From positions 23,770 to 87,769 of the forward strand of contig JAUIJB010000008.1 in NCBI GenBank assembly GCA_030430455.1: DNA of 64,000 nucleotides, read 5' to 3'. The DNA is from Verrucomicrobiia bacterium. GTDB taxonomy: Bacteria > Verrucomicrobiota > Verrucomicrobiia > Verrucomicrobiales > Akkermansiaceae. A program made the translations under genes and the position numbers. Positions 51,773 through 61,191 of this stretch are shown one piece after another (within the stretch, counting starts at the first letter, position 1; the number at the start of each line of letters is the position of its first letter). A model generated the notes under the pieces. The model searched no databases, was not told the origin of the DNA, and worked only from the letters and a program-made list of their open reading frames with translations.

Positions 51773-52549
51773 TCAGCTTGATGACTTGTCCCCGGACCTG
51801 CGCGCGGCTTCGGGCGCGCGCCTCGGCGGCAGGACAGTCCTGGGACCGGCCGCGGGCGTCACTCCGCTCGCCAGGGGAGTGGCCGGGGCGGCACCCGGCT
51901 TCAGCGCCTGGAGGTTCGGGCGGCCAGGCATCACGCTCAGCTCCTGACCGAATCGAGCCTGGCGGTCGCTGATCTTGAGGATGAGGTGGATGATGCAGCC
52001 GGCCGCCAGCAGGGTGATCGCGCTCCACACCACCGGGACATGGTCGCTGCTGCCGACTTTCGCGACGACAATCCGCAGGACGAAGGCCACCCACCAGATG
52101 ATCGCGATGGCCTCGAGAAAACCGCGCTCGTCCCTGCGGAAAGTCACCCGGATGAGCCTGATCATTTCGATCGCCGGGCAGACGAGGTTCGCGATGGGCA
52201 CGAAATAGCAACCCACTCCCCACAGCGGCCGGATCCGGGCAGCGGGGTTGATCCGCAGGGCGTTGGCGGCACAGCGAACGTACCAGACGAAGAAGCTCAC
52301 TCCCGCCAGCAGGAAGATCACCGACATCAGGATGATCATTCCCTGCAGCAAGTCGGGGCGGAGGGAAACCATCGAGAGCAGCAGGTTCGAGGTCACCTGC
52401 ACGGCGATGGCCCCGGCTGCCAGCCAGCCGTACGGGCGGGGATCCTTGGGACCTCCGGCTACCGGAGATGCCTGCCCGGGAAGGTCGGGAGCCTCCCCGG
52501 GTGGCTGGTAGGGATTCAGGGAGTCAGGTTCAGCCACGGTGGACCGCAT
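51773..52549 (-). CDS. DUF4328 membrane protein
   Basis: A 258-residue membrane protein. A proline-rich cytoplasmic N-terminus (PYQPPGEAPDLPGQ) is followed by about six helices. The family hallmark WYVRCAANALRINPAARIRP, then LWGVGCYFVPIANLVCPAIEMIRLI, matches DUF4328 (aromatic-x3-N then a GxGxxxFVPxxNLxxP turn). A basic, Ala/Pro-rich tail ends the protein. Function unknown. The ATG at 52549 was selected because upstream codons do not fit. Confidence 0.65.
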   Translation of the reverse strand: MRSTVAEPDSLNPYQPPGEAPDLPGQASPVAGGPKDPRPYGWLAAGAIAVQVTSNLLLSMVSLRPDLLQGMIILMSVIFLLAGVSFFVWYVRCAANALRINPAARIRPLWGVGCYFVPIANLVCPAIEMIRLIRVTFRRDERGFLEAIAIIWWVAFVLRIVVAKVGSSDHVPVVWSAITLLAAGCIIHLILKISDRQARFGQELSVMPGRPNLQALKPGAAPATPLASGVTPAAGPRTVLPPRRAPEAARRSGDKSSS

Positions 52550-52601
52550 GCTCCACGGAAAGGCGTGCCATGCCAACCCCTTCCCCGCAAAACCGGAACG
52601 G

Positions 52602-53996
52602 CTAGGATCCCACCACCGCCGGCAGGCCACGGAAGTCGCCCTCGATCTCGAAGACGCGCAACTCCGACGCCGGCGGCGCCTCGGCGCGGGGCCGGTCGCG
52701 GTTGCGCGACAGGGTCTCCCAGCGCAGCAGCCAGGTGCGCCCGCCCTCGCGCGAAATCCGGCTGCGGACCTCCATCCCCGGGTAGTCCGACACCGGCCGG
52801 GCCAGCTCGCCGGACAGCGGTGGATCGGCCGGGGGCAGGTTCTCGATGACCTCGAGGGTGTCGCCATCGAGCTTCCAGCGCCCGGCACCCGGCGCGTGGG
52901 TGGTCTCGTAGGCGACCACGATCGTGCCGTCCTCCTGCAGCTGCGGCGGCCCGACGACCACCTCGGCGGCGATCGATCCGCCACCGCCGAAGTCCCAGCG
53001 GAAATCCCAGTCGCTCAGCTGGACCACCTTCCACTCGCTGCCATCGGCCACCGGTCGCGAGGCGAAGACCTGCGACCTTCCCTCCTTGTCGTAGCGGTGG
53101 TAGGCCACGACCGGCCGGTTGCGGGCGTCGAAACCGATGGCGAAGGTCATGTTGATCAGTCCCTCGCGGGGCTTGGCCGGATCGACCACGTCGCCCTCGC
53201 CGAAGGTGACCGGGAGAGAAACCTCCTTTCCTCGGCAGTCTTCCCACTTCTCCAGGTCCGCGCTGCGCAGGTAGCTGAGGGTGTGGTTGGTGGCCGCATC
53301 CGGGGTGTCGCGCCACATCCAGGCGAGGTGGAAGCGCCGGTCCGGCCCGAGCAGCGGCTCGCAGGCGTAGGCATTGCGACGACCCTCGCCGTCGATCAGC
53401 GGCTCGCTGTGAAGCCGGGCCCACTTCCCCGAGCGGCTGTCATAGCGGTTGTAGATGTCCGACCCGCTGCCGCTGCTGCCGTCGCGGTAGCGGAACAGCA
53501 GCTCGCCGCGCGCGTCCTTGAAGAAGACCGGGTAGGTCGTGTTGTCCTCGTCGCGGCCGACCATCCGGTCGTGCCTCTCGAGGGTGCCGAGGTCGAGCGG
53601 CTGCCGGGTCCGGTAGTAGACCAGCGGGTCGTTGTGCATGTTGCCGGAGAGGTGCACGCAGCCGGCCTTGTCCATCGCCAGCCGCAGGTAGTTGTGGCTG
53701 TCCCAGCCGGTCTCGTTCGAGCGCCGGTCGCGGTGACGCAGCGCCTGCCCCCCGGGCCTCACCGTGGTCCACTCGTCGTCGCCGAGCCGGCGTCCCGCCA
53801 CGGTGATTCGACGATCGGCATCGTAGTAGGCGACGAACTGGTGCCCGCGCCCGGTCAGGATGTCGAAGCTGACCGGATGGCCGGCCCAGGCCTTCCCGAC
53901 CGGAAGTCCGGGCTCCTCCGCCGACGTCGAGGCGAGACCGGCGAGACACGTGAGCAGGAGCAAGAGCAGGGCTGGGCGACGTCGGAAGTGGGTCAT
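52602..53996 (-). CDS. BNR_4 family protein, possible ulvan lyase-like polysaccharide lyase
   Basis: A 464-residue secreted protein with a signal peptide ending ASTSAEEPG. The BNR_4 propeller is recognisable from QFVAYYDADRRITVAGRRL, the histidine-rich DSHNYLRLAMDKAGCVHLSG and NMHNDPLVYYRTRQPL, and TYPVFFKDARGELLFRYRDG with Asp-box-like strands. The family includes PL24/PL25 ulvan lyases and uncharacterised relatives; the H-N-x-H-x-D-P-L-x-Y-Y pattern is shared by both. The polymer substrate cannot be fixed by sequence. The ATG at 53996 gives a 26-residue signal peptide. Confidence 0.72.
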   Translation of the reverse strand: MTHFRRRPALLLLLLTCLAGLASTSAEEPGLPVGKAWAGHPVSFDILTGRGHQFVAYYDADRRITVAGRRLGDDEWTTVRPGGQALRHRDRRSNETGWDSHNYLRLAMDKAGCVHLSGNMHNDPLVYYRTRQPLDLGTLERHDRMVGRDEDNTTYPVFFKDARGELLFRYRDGSSGSGSDIYNRYDSRSGKWARLHSEPLIDGEGRRNAYACEPLLGPDRRFHLAWMWRDTPDAATNHTLSYLRSADLEKWEDCRGKEVSLPVTFGEGDVVDPAKPREGLINMTFAIGFDARNRPVVAYHRYDKEGRSQVFASRPVADGSEWKVVQLSDWDFRWDFGGGGSIAAEVVVGPPQLQEDGTIVVAYETTHAPGAGRWKLDGDTLEVIENLPPADPPLSGELARPVSDYPGMEVRSRISREGGRTWLLRWETLSRNRDRPRAEAPPASELRVFEIEGDFRGLPAVVGS

Positions 53997-54158
53997 TGCA
54001 TGGGCGGGCGGGGAACCCGAGCATGACAACCCCTCGGGAAATCCAACACAAGTCTCCGGGTGAACCGGACTCCTCCACGTTTCGTCAGTCCCGCCCCCCG
54101 ATCCCCCTGTTCACTCTGGATAATGGACTTCCGGAAGCCCGGGTGGTACCCTCCAGCC

Positions 54159-54347
54159 ATGACGACGCAGTTTCTCACCGATGATCATGGCCAGAAGGTG
54201 GCCGTAGTCATACCGATTGCTGATTTTGAGGAGCTTATGGAGGATCTGGCTGACCTCGCAGCCGTGGCCGAGCGTCGTGATGATGACCGGATCTCTCTTA
54301 CCGACCTCAAGACGCAGCTGATCAGCGATGGCCTCCTACCGGGTTGA
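54159..54347 (+). CDS. Antitoxin of a RelBE/ParDE-like pair
   Basis: A 62-residue protein that fits antitoxins of the Phd/RelB type: a short N-terminal strand (MTTQFLTDDHGQKVAVVIPI), an acidic helix (FEELMEDLADLAAVAERRDD) and a C-terminal toxin-binding segment (LTDLKTQLISDG). It overlaps the toxin reading frame by 20 bases. The toxin is broken by a stop codon, so this antitoxin may be an orphan or may act on a partner elsewhere. Confidence 0.7.
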   Translation: MTTQFLTDDHGQKVAVVIPIADFEELMEDLADLAAVAERRDDDRISLTDLKTQLISDGLLPG

Positions 54348-54588
54348 TTTTTCGAGGTCGGCAGCGAAGGAGCTGCGCAAGATCGACAAGAAGTGGATCC
54401 CCTAGATTGTCGAAGCAGCCGAGGCTCTCGGGGCTGACCCTCGCCCGAATGGCTGCAAGAAGCTTGTCGGCTCGGATCACACCTATCGTATTCGGGTGGC
54501 CGATTACCGGATCATCTACGACGTTCAGGATTCGGCATTGGTCGTCTTGGTGGTTCGCGTTCGCAAGCGAGGTGATGCCTACCGCTGA
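54328..54588 (+). pseudogene. RelE/ParE-family toxin interrupted by an in-frame TAG
   Basis: The frame from the ATG at 54328 reads MASYRVDFSRSAAKELRKID, KKWIP, then a TAG at 54403-54405, then continues without further stops as IVEAAEALGADPRPNGCKKL, YRIRVADYRIIYDVQDSALV and VLVVRVRKRGDAYR to TGA at 54586. This is a complete 86-codon RelE/ParE toxin apart from the TAG. Key basic residues (KELRK, KKL, YRIRVxDYRIIY, RKRGDAYR) are kept. A single base change, such as CAG to TAG, would explain the loss. No internal start gives a functional domain. Confidence 0.85.
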
Positions 54589-54749
54589 ACATAAACTAAG
54601 CGATCAAGCCGAAGCAGGACGACCCCTTACAGCGGCCTGTTGCGTGACGGCTTTGGTGGTTACATCCGGCAACGAGATCAGAAACCGCCGCCATGGGTCG
54701 CCGGGGCCGCAGGTTCTCTGACGTTCGCCCCCGGCGAACTCGGGGTGCC

Positions 54750-56753
54750 TCATCGGGCGGCCGCGCCGCGGTGCGGCACGGTGCGGACCCGGAACGGCTC
54801 CATCGGCAGCTTCATCCCGTCGCCGACGAAGACGCCGGGATGCGGCGGCTGGTTGTAGCCGACGTTCTGCCAGGCCAGCGCGACCCGGTACTGGGTGTCG
54901 TGGAGCAGGGTCCGCAGGCGCAACTCGGTCGGGATCGTCGAGACGAAGATCATCAGGTGCGAGTCGTCCTTGGCGCGCAGGATCAGCTCCTCGCGCCAGT
55001 CGCCGAGCACGTCGCCCACCAGGCAGGGGGTCGACTTCGAGCCGTTGTTCGCCGCCGCCTCGAAGGGGGCCTGGTAGCCGGACAGCAGCCGCTCCTCCTT
55101 CTCCTCGCGCCAGTTCCACTTGTCGATGATCGTCCCGTCGAGCAGCTCGCGCAGCAGGTCGCCGTCCCACCAGATCCCCATGTTGACCCAGCGCGGCCGG
55201 CGCTTGGACACCTCGCGCCCGGAGACGTCGAAGACCCCCTGCCCGCCGGTCGACCAGAACTCGTAGCCGCGGTGCCGCGGGTCGATGTCGAGAGCGACCC
55301 CGCGGCCGACGTCGCTGCGCGGATGTTTCTTCCAGATCGCCGTGCCGTCGGCCGCACGGAACTCGGCGCCGGCATCGTGGCCGGTTCCCTCGTGGATGGT
55401 GAAGACCTCGATCCCCGGACGCGCCGGGTCGAGGTCGCCGACATGCAGCGCATCGCCGTGGCCGAGCCGGGTCGTGTAGAGGCCCGAGCCGTCGTCGTCG
55501 ATCGCGCAGGCGCCGTAGACGATCTCGTCGCGCCCGTCGCCGTCGAGGTCGGCGACCGAGACCTGGTGGTTGCCCTGGCCGATGTAGTCGCGCAGTTCGG
55601 GATCGCCGAGGGTGTCGAAGGTCCACAGCGGCTCGAGCCGGCCGCCGCGCCAGTTCCACGCGGCGATGCAGGTCCGCCCGGGGTTGCCGCCGCGGCCGTG
55701 GTAGTAGCCCCGCGTCGTCACCAGGCTCGGCCGCTCGCCGTCGAGGTAGGCGACGCAGGCGCCGAAGCGGTTGACCCGGTTGCCGTAGTCGTCGCCCCAG
55801 ATCTCGGCGATCTGCCGCGGGCTCGGAGTTTCCGTGTCCGGGTGCCGCTGCGGAACGAAGGGGACGGTGGCGAGCTCCTTGCCGCTGCGCCCGTCGAAGA
55901 CGCTGAGGTACTCGACCCCGGAAAGCACCGTTCCGCCGCGGTTGCGGTGGTCCGCACCGAGCTTGCCGATCACGCCCCCGCCGCCGTCGACCGTGCCGTC
56001 GGCCGTCAGCAGCACGACCTCCGAGCAGCCGTCGCCGTCGAGGTCGTAGACGGTCATCTGGGTGATGTGCGCCGAGGCGTTGATGTTGATGCCGAGGTTG
56101 ATCCGCCACAGCCGGCCCTTGTCGAGGTCGTAGGCGTCGATGACCACCGGCCCGGTCTCCCCGCCACGGCCGCCGCCCCAGCTGTTGCTCGGTTCCCAGC
56201 GCAGGATGTACTCGAAGTCGCCGTCGCCGTCGAGGTCGCCCACCGACAGGTCGTTGGCATGATAGCGGTAGCTGCGGCCGTCGCGCGTGCGGCCGCCATC
56301 GGGAGCCTCGATCGGCAACTTCAGGTACGGTCGCGGCGGGTCGTCGGCATGGACGATGAAGGCGGCCGAGCGCGGCGCCTCGCGGCCGTCGAGCACCGGC
56401 GTCACCGCCCAGGCCTGGTCGATCCCGGCGTCGAATCCCTCGTCGAGGTAGCAGGTCACCTCGAGGGGAAAGCGCGTGACCCGCCGCCACTCGCCACCGC
56501 GCGCCATCCGCTCGACATGAAAGCGCACGCCCTCCGGCTCGGTGCCGAAATGGCGCCAGCTGAGGAAGACCGAGCGGTCGTCGCGCTTGATCCCGACCAG
56601 TCCCCGGTCGAGGTCCTCGACCCAGCGCAGCGGGGCCGCGGCGAGGCTCGCCGTGAGGACGACGGCTGCGATGGAGATCTGGAGGACGAAGCGAATCACG
56701 GGAGGGGCGCTCGACAGGCGCTCGGAGCGGACTACCGCGACCAGCGCAGCCAT
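54750..56753 (-). CDS. Rhamnogalacturonan lyase (PL11-type), exported
   Basis: A 667-residue secreted eight-bladed propeller lyase. After a signal region (FVLQISIAAVVLTASLAAAP) comes a fibronectin-like domain (RWVEDLDRGLVGIKRDDRSV), then calcium-loop repeats (DLDGDGDFEYILRWEPSNSW, YDLDGDGCSEVVLLTADGT, DLDGDGRDEIVYGACAIDDD). The catalytic-groove motif is NHQVSVADLDGDG and HGDALHVGDLDP, and the C-terminal PHPGVFVGDGMKLP is typical of PL11. It cleaves the pectin backbone of rhamnogalacturonan I by elimination. An in-frame GTG at 56699 would give a more usual signal peptide than the ATG at 56753. Confidence 0.9.
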   Translation of the reverse strand: MAALVAVVRSERLSSAPPVIRFVLQISIAAVVLTASLAAAPLRWVEDLDRGLVGIKRDDRSVFLSWRHFGTEPEGVRFHVERMARGGEWRRVTRFPLEVTCYLDEGFDAGIDQAWAVTPVLDGREAPRSAAFIVHADDPPRPYLKLPIEAPDGGRTRDGRSYRYHANDLSVGDLDGDGDFEYILRWEPSNSWGGGRGGETGPVVIDAYDLDKGRLWRINLGININASAHITQMTVYDLDGDGCSEVVLLTADGTVDGGGGVIGKLGADHRNRGGTVLSGVEYLSVFDGRSGKELATVPFVPQRHPDTETPSPRQIAEIWGDDYGNRVNRFGACVAYLDGERPSLVTTRGYYHGRGGNPGRTCIAAWNWRGGRLEPLWTFDTLGDPELRDYIGQGNHQVSVADLDGDGRDEIVYGACAIDDDGSGLYTTRLGHGDALHVGDLDPARPGIEVFTIHEGTGHDAGAEFRAADGTAIWKKHPRSDVGRGVALDIDPRHRGYEFWSTGGQGVFDVSGREVSKRRPRWVNMGIWWDGDLLRELLDGTIIDKWNWREEKEERLLSGYQAPFEAAANNGSKSTPCLVGDVLGDWREELILRAKDDSHLMIFVSTIPTELRLRTLLHDTQYRVALAWQNVGYNQPPHPGVFVGDGMKLPMEPFRVRTVPHRGAAAR

Positions 56754-56857
56754 CTTGCCGACAAGATCCTAACCCAATGCAGGGAGGCCGGCCAATCCCG
56801 GGTTGCAGGCCGGCGTCAACATGTTAAGCTTATTTTGCTTTCAGGAAGCCTGAACCA

Positions 56858-57544
56858 ATGGCCGAACCCACCACCGATCCCCGTCCCAAGCGCTCGGCCA
56901 AGCTGCCGATCCTCATCGGCCTGTGCCTGCTGGCCCTGGTCGTGCTGGTCGGCGGTGCCGCCACCGGCCTCTACCTGAACCGCGACAAACTGGTGGCGCT
57001 GCTGCCCATTTCGGGAGCGGGCGATGCGGAATCCGCCGCGCGGGTGGATCCGGCCGGGGCCCCGCGTCCGGTCGTGGCCACCGCGCCGATCCAGGCCGGC
57101 GAGCACGACTACGCGACATACACCCAGCGCGACGACGTGCTGGTGATGGTCGACTACTACGCCGACTGGTGCGGCCCGTGCCGCGGCCTGGCTCCCCACC
57201 TCGCCCAGCTCGCCGCCGCGCACGGCGACAAGGTGGTGGTGCTCAAGGTGAACGTCGACCAACAGAGGGAGCTCGCCGCCCGCGCCGGCGTGCGGGGCAT
57301 CCCCGACATCCGCCTGCTGCACGAGGGCGACGAGCTCGAGAAGATCGTCGGCGGCGTTCCCTACGGAACCCTCGAGGCGCTGGTCCTGCGCCACCGCTCG
57401 CGGCTCCCGGCCGTCTCCAGCTCACCGTCCAGCACCCCGGATGCCGGGCCGGCCGCCACGCCGGAAGGCAGCGGCGGCCCCGCGATCACCCCGCTGCGCG
57501 ACGACTGGCTGCCGCCGGGGATCGAGCGGAAGACGGCGTCGTAG
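56858..57544 (+). CDS. Membrane-anchored thioredoxin-fold protein
   Basis: A 228-residue protein. A cytoplasmic proline-rich start is followed by one transmembrane helix (about 16-38, LPILIGLCLLALVVLVGGA). The thioredoxin domain faces the periplasm, with the active-site DYYADWCGPCRGLAPHL near residue 102 and the cis-proline segment VRGIPDIRLLHEG. A proline-rich tail ends the protein. It is a likely periplasmic disulfide reductase or oxidoreductase. AGGAAG lies 10 bases before the ATG in a slightly AT-rich region that may hold the promoter. Divergent from the PL11 gene. Confidence 0.87.
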   Translation: MAEPTTDPRPKRSAKLPILIGLCLLALVVLVGGAATGLYLNRDKLVALLPISGAGDAESAARVDPAGAPRPVVATAPIQAGEHDYATYTQRDDVLVMVDYYADWCGPCRGLAPHLAQLAAAHGDKVVVLKVNVDQQRELAARAGVRGIPDIRLLHEGDELEKIVGGVPYGTLEALVLRHRSRLPAVSSSPSSTPDAGPAATPEGSGGPAITPLRDDWLPPGIERKTAS

Positions 57545-57898
57545 GTTCAGTGGAGCCCGGATGGCGACCCGGACCGGCTTGAAAGCGCCGGCTGGGTGGG
57601 GAGTGGCCGGAAGGGGGGAAGCGGAGCACAGGGCATGGGACCTATAGGACCTATGGGACCTATCGAGCCTCCGCGGTGGCCTCCGCCTCGACTCTCTCCG
57701 GTGCCTTCGGATCCCCTCCCCCGCCCCTGAAACCCGCGGATCATGCCAAGCATTGCGCGCCGATTGCGGCATCGGCGTGATGAAGTTGACGGTGGCAGCG
57801 GCTTGAGAAATGAAGCGTGGTGGAGACTTCGACGGATGGCCCGCAGGAGCTCCCCGAACCGGACCTCCCGGTTCACAACCACCAACCAAGACAAGACC
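57545..57898. repeat. Intergenic region with GGACCTAT tandem repeat
   Basis: No gene. At about 57638-57665, three or so copies of an imperfect GGGACCTAT/AGGACCTAT unit occur in tandem. Such ACCTATGGGACCTATAGG runs are scattered in many Verrucomicrobia and related genomes and give spurious IGPIGPIGPM frames. The rest carries no signal that I recognise; it presumably includes the pfl promoter. Confidence 0.65.
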
Positions 57899-60175
57899 AT
57901 GGAAAGGACCGCCGCCTCGAACCCTCACCCGCTCCGGAACCCCGATCCCAATCCATGGCGCCGATTCCAGTCAGGCGACTGGCAGGGCGCGATCGATGTC
58001 CGCGACTTCATCCAGCGGAACTACCGTCCCTACGACGGTGACTTCAGCTTCCTGAAGGGGCCGAGCCAGCGGACCGAGAAGCTCTGGGACAAGCTCAAGT
58101 CCCTGCTGGCGGCCGAACTCGAGGCCGGCGGCGTGCTCGATGCCGACACCACGACCGTCGGCCGGGTCGCCTCGCACGGCCCCGGCTACATCGACCAGGA
58201 ACTCGAGCAGATCGTCGGCGTGCAGACCGACGCCCCGCTGAAGCGCGCGATGCTTCCCTACGGCGGCCTGCGCATCGCCCAGAAGGCGCTCGAGGCCCAC
58301 GGCCGCGAGATGGACCCCGAAACGGCGAAGATCTTCACCGAGCACCGCAAGACCCACAACGACGGCGTCTTCGACGGCTACACCGAGGACATCCGCAAGG
58401 CCCGCTCGGCCGGCATCGTCACCGGCCTGCCCGACGGCTACGGCCGCGGCCGGATCATCGGCGACTACCGCCGGGTCGCACTCTACGGCGTCGACCGCCT
58501 GATCGAGGACAAGCGCGAGCAGCACGCCTCCAGCGACGGCGAGCCCTTCAGCGAGGAATGGCTGCGCCAGCGCGAGGAGATCGCCGACCAGGTCCGCGCC
58601 CTCACCGACCTCAAGACGATGGCCGCGAGCTACGGCTTCGACATCTCCAAGCCCGCCGGCAACGCCCGCGAGGCGGTGCAGTGGACCTACTTCGGCTACC
58701 TCGGCGCGGTGAAGGAGCAGAACGGCGCGGCGATGTCCTTCGGCCGCACCAGCACCTTCTTCGACATCTACTTCGAGCGCGACTTCGCCGAGGGCACCCT
58801 CACCGAGGAGGAGGCCCAGGAAATCATGGACCACCTGGTGATGAAGATGCGCATCGTCCGCTTCATCCGCACACCGGACTACGACGCGCTGTTCTCGGGC
58901 GACCCGACCTGGGTCACCGAGAGCATCGGCGGCGTCGGCGAGGACGGCCGGCCGCTGGTCACCAAGACCAGCTACCGCGTGCTCCACACCCTCTACAACC
59001 TCGGCCCCGCGCCGGAGCCGAACCTGACGGTGCTGTGGTCCGACCGGCTGCCGCGGGCCTTCAAGGAATACTGCGCCAAGGTGTCGATCGAGACCAGCTC
59101 GATCCAGTACGAGAACGACGACCTGATGCGCGGCTACTGGGGCGACGACTACGGCATCGCCTGCTGCGTCTCGGCCATGCGGATCGGCAAGCAGATGCAG
59201 TTCTTCGGCGCCCGCGCCAACCTCGCCAAGGCGATGCTCTACGCCATCAACGGCGGCCGCGACGAGCTCACCGGCGAGCAGATCGCCCCGGCCAGCGAGC
59301 CCTTCGCCGGCGACTACCTCGACTACGACGACCTCGTCGCCCGCTTCGACCGGACGATGGACTGGCTCGCCGCGACCTACGTCAAGGCGCTGAACATCAT
59401 CCACTACATGCACGACAAGTATTCGCCCGAGCACCTGATGTTCGCGCTGCACGACCGGGAGATCCACCGCACCCTGGCCTGCGGCATCGCCGGCCTGTCG
59501 GTGGCGGCGGACTCACTCTCGGCGGTGAAGCACGCCCGGGTGAAGGTCGTCCGCAACGACGAGGGGCTCGCCGTCGACTACCGGGTCGAGGGCGACTACC
59601 CCGCCTTCGGCAACAACGACGACCGCGCCGACGCGATCGCCTGCGAGCTGGTCGAGCGCTTCATGTCGAAGCTGCGCCAGCAGCCGATCTACCGCGGCGC
59701 CGAGCCGACCCAGTCGATCCTGACGATCACCTCGAACGTCGTCTACGGCAAGAAGACCGGGCCCACCCCGGACGGCCGCGAGGCCGGCCAGCCCTTCGCG
59801 CCGGGTGCCAACCCGATGCATGGCCGCGACCGCAAGGGCGCGATCGCCTCGATGGCCTCGGTCGCCAAGCTGCCCTATCACGAGAGCCAGGACGGGATTT
59901 CCTACACCTTCTCGATCATCCCCCGTGCGCTCGGCAAGTCGCCCGAGGAGCGCGTCGGCAACCTGGTCGACCTGCTCGACGGCTACTTCGCCGGCGACGG
60001 CCACCACATCAACGTCAACGTCTTCGAGCGGCGGATGCTGCGCGACGCGATGGAGCACCCGGAAAAGTACCCGCAGCTGACCGTCCGGGTCTCGGGCTAC
60101 GCCGTCAACTTCGTCAAGCTGACCCGCGAGCAGCAGAACGACCTCATCAACCGCACCTTCCACGGGGCGTTCTGA
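57899..60175 (+). CDS. pflB: Pyruvate formate-lyase (formate C-acetyltransferase)
   Basis: A 758-residue glycyl-radical enzyme, the length of E. coli PflB. The catalytic cysteine pair is Cys422-Cys423 in [16 protein letters not shown] and the radical glycine is Gly733 in [15 protein letters not shown]. Other family elements are [20 protein letters not shown] and [12 protein letters not shown]. It converts pyruvate and CoA to acetyl-CoA and formate under anoxia. The ATG at 57899 was chosen because the longer open frame (from 57743) has no homology. The activase gene follows 169 bases later. Confidence 0.96.
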   Translation: MERTAASNPHPLRNPDPNPWRRFQSGDWQGAIDVRDFIQRNYRPYDGDFSFLKGPSQRTEKLWDKLKSLLAAELEAGGVLDADTTTVGRVASHGPGYIDQELEQIVGVQTDAPLKRAMLPYGGLRIAQKALEAHGREMDPETAKIFTEHRKTHNDGVFDGYTEDIRKARSAGIVTGLPDGYGRGRIIGDYRRVALYGVDRLIEDKREQHASSDGEPFSEEWLRQREEIADQVRALTDLKTMAASYGFDISKPAGNAREAVQWTYFGYLGAVKEQNGAAMSFGRTSTFFDIYFERDFAEGTLTEEEAQEIMDHLVMKMRIVRFIRTPDYDALFSGDPTWVTESIGGVGEDGRPLVTKTSYRVLHTLYNLGPAPEPNLTVLWSDRLPRAFKEYCAKVSIETSSIQYENDDLMRGYWGDDYGIACCVSAMRIGKQMQFFGARANLAKAMLYAINGGRDELTGEQIAPASEPFAGDYLDYDDLVARFDRTMDWLAATYVKALNIIHYMHDKYSPEHLMFALHDREIHRTLACGIAGLSVAADSLSAVKHARVKVVRNDEGLAVDYRVEGDYPAFGNNDDRADAIACELVERFMSKLRQQPIYRGAEPTQSILTITSNVVYGKKTGPTPDGREAGQPFAPGANPMHGRDRKGAIASMASVAKLPYHESQDGISYTFSIIPRALGKSPEERVGNLVDLLDGYFAGDGHHINVNVFERRMLRDAMEHPEKYPQLTVRVSGYAVNFVKLTREQQNDLINRTFHGAF

Positions 60176-60202
60176 AACCGGCACCACGGCGTCCGCATGG
60201 GT

Positions 60203-60278
60203 AACCGCAGATGGACTCAGATGAACGCAGATTGGATTTCACATTAGCCCGGTCCTCATCCGCGTTCATCCGCGGTTT
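60203..60278. repeat. Imperfect inverted repeat between pflB and pflA
   Basis: The left arm (AACCGCAGATGGACTCAGAT, then GAACGCAGAT) pairs imperfectly with the right arm (CATCCGCGTTCATCCGCGG) across about 30 bases, making a hairpin. The same word CTGCGTTCATCCGCGTCCAT lies at 18.26 and 18.65 kb and a related one at 62.87 kb, so it belongs to a dispersed repeat family, not a pfl-specific terminator. Confidence 0.75.
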
Positions 60279-60344
60279 CAGATCCAAGCAATTCGCCGTC
60301 CCCGCTCCCCGCTCCCTCATCAACCGACCACGACCGACACTTCC

Positions 60345-61160
60345 ATGATCAGCCCCTGCGATTGCCTCAGCGGTGCCTGCGACATTGACGACGACATCGC
60401 CGATCCGGTCCTCGAATCCAAGGCCGCGCCGTCGCGCGAGACCCGCGGATACGTCGAGACGGTCGAGACCTGCGGGGCCGTCGACGGCCCGGGGCTGCGC
60501 TACGTCGTCTTCACCCGCGGCTGCCCGCTGCGCTGCCAGTACTGCCACAACCCGGAGACGCAGGGCCGCCCGAAGGGCGACCTGATGAGTGCCGGCGAGG
60601 TGCTCGACGACCTGGCCCGCTACCGCGCCTTCCTGCGCAACGGCGGCATCACCATCAGCGGCGGCGAGCCGCTGCTGCAGCCGAACTTCGTCCACGCCGT
60701 TTTCCAGGGCGCGCGGGAGGCCGGCATCCACACCGCGCTCGACACCTCCGGCTTCCTCGGCGCCAAGGCCAGCGACGAGCTGCTCGACCTGACCGACCTG
60801 GTCCTGCTCGACATCAAGAGCGGGATCCCGTGGACCTACCGCAAGGTGACCGGCGTGCAGCTGTCACCGACGCTCGACTTCGCCCGCCGGCTCGACGCCC
60901 GCGGCAACCGGATGTGGATCCGCTTCGTGCTCGTCCCCGGCCTGACCGACGGCGAGTCGAACATCCGCCGGGTCGCCAACTTCGTCGCCGAACTCGACTG
61001 CGTCGACCGCGTCGAGATCCTCCCCTTCCACAAGATGGGCGAGACGAAGTACTCGCGGGCCCGCATCCCCTACCTCCTCGGTGACACCCCGGAGCCGTCG
61101 CCCGACGACATCCGGCACGCCCGCGAACTGTTCGCGGCCGAGGGCGTCACCACCGCCTGA
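60345..61160 (+). CDS. pflA: Pyruvate formate-lyase activating enzyme (radical SAM)
   Basis: A 271-residue radical-SAM enzyme that activates PflB. The cluster motif CX3CX2C is in [18 protein letters not shown] near residue 65; [10 protein letters not shown] is the SAM-binding motif and [19 protein letters not shown] the later strand pattern. The order and length match PflA apart from an N-terminal extension of about 32 residues with three cysteines ([17 protein letters not shown]). That part is not seen in E. coli PflA; it may bind metal or may be an overlong start. The OFA transporter gene follows 31 bases later. Confidence 0.9.
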   Translation: MISPCDCLSGACDIDDDIADPVLESKAAPSRETRGYVETVETCGAVDGPGLRYVVFTRGCPLRCQYCHNPETQGRPKGDLMSAGEVLDDLARYRAFLRNGGITISGGEPLLQPNFVHAVFQGAREAGIHTALDTSGFLGAKASDELLDLTDLVLLDIKSGIPWTYRKVTGVQLSPTLDFARRLDARGNRMWIRFVLVPGLTDGESNIRRVANFVAELDCVDRVEILPFHKMGETKYSRARIPYLLGDTPEPSPDDIRHARELFAAEGVTTA

Positions 61161-61191
61161 AGCACCACCCATCTCCAACACAAGCCGCCCC

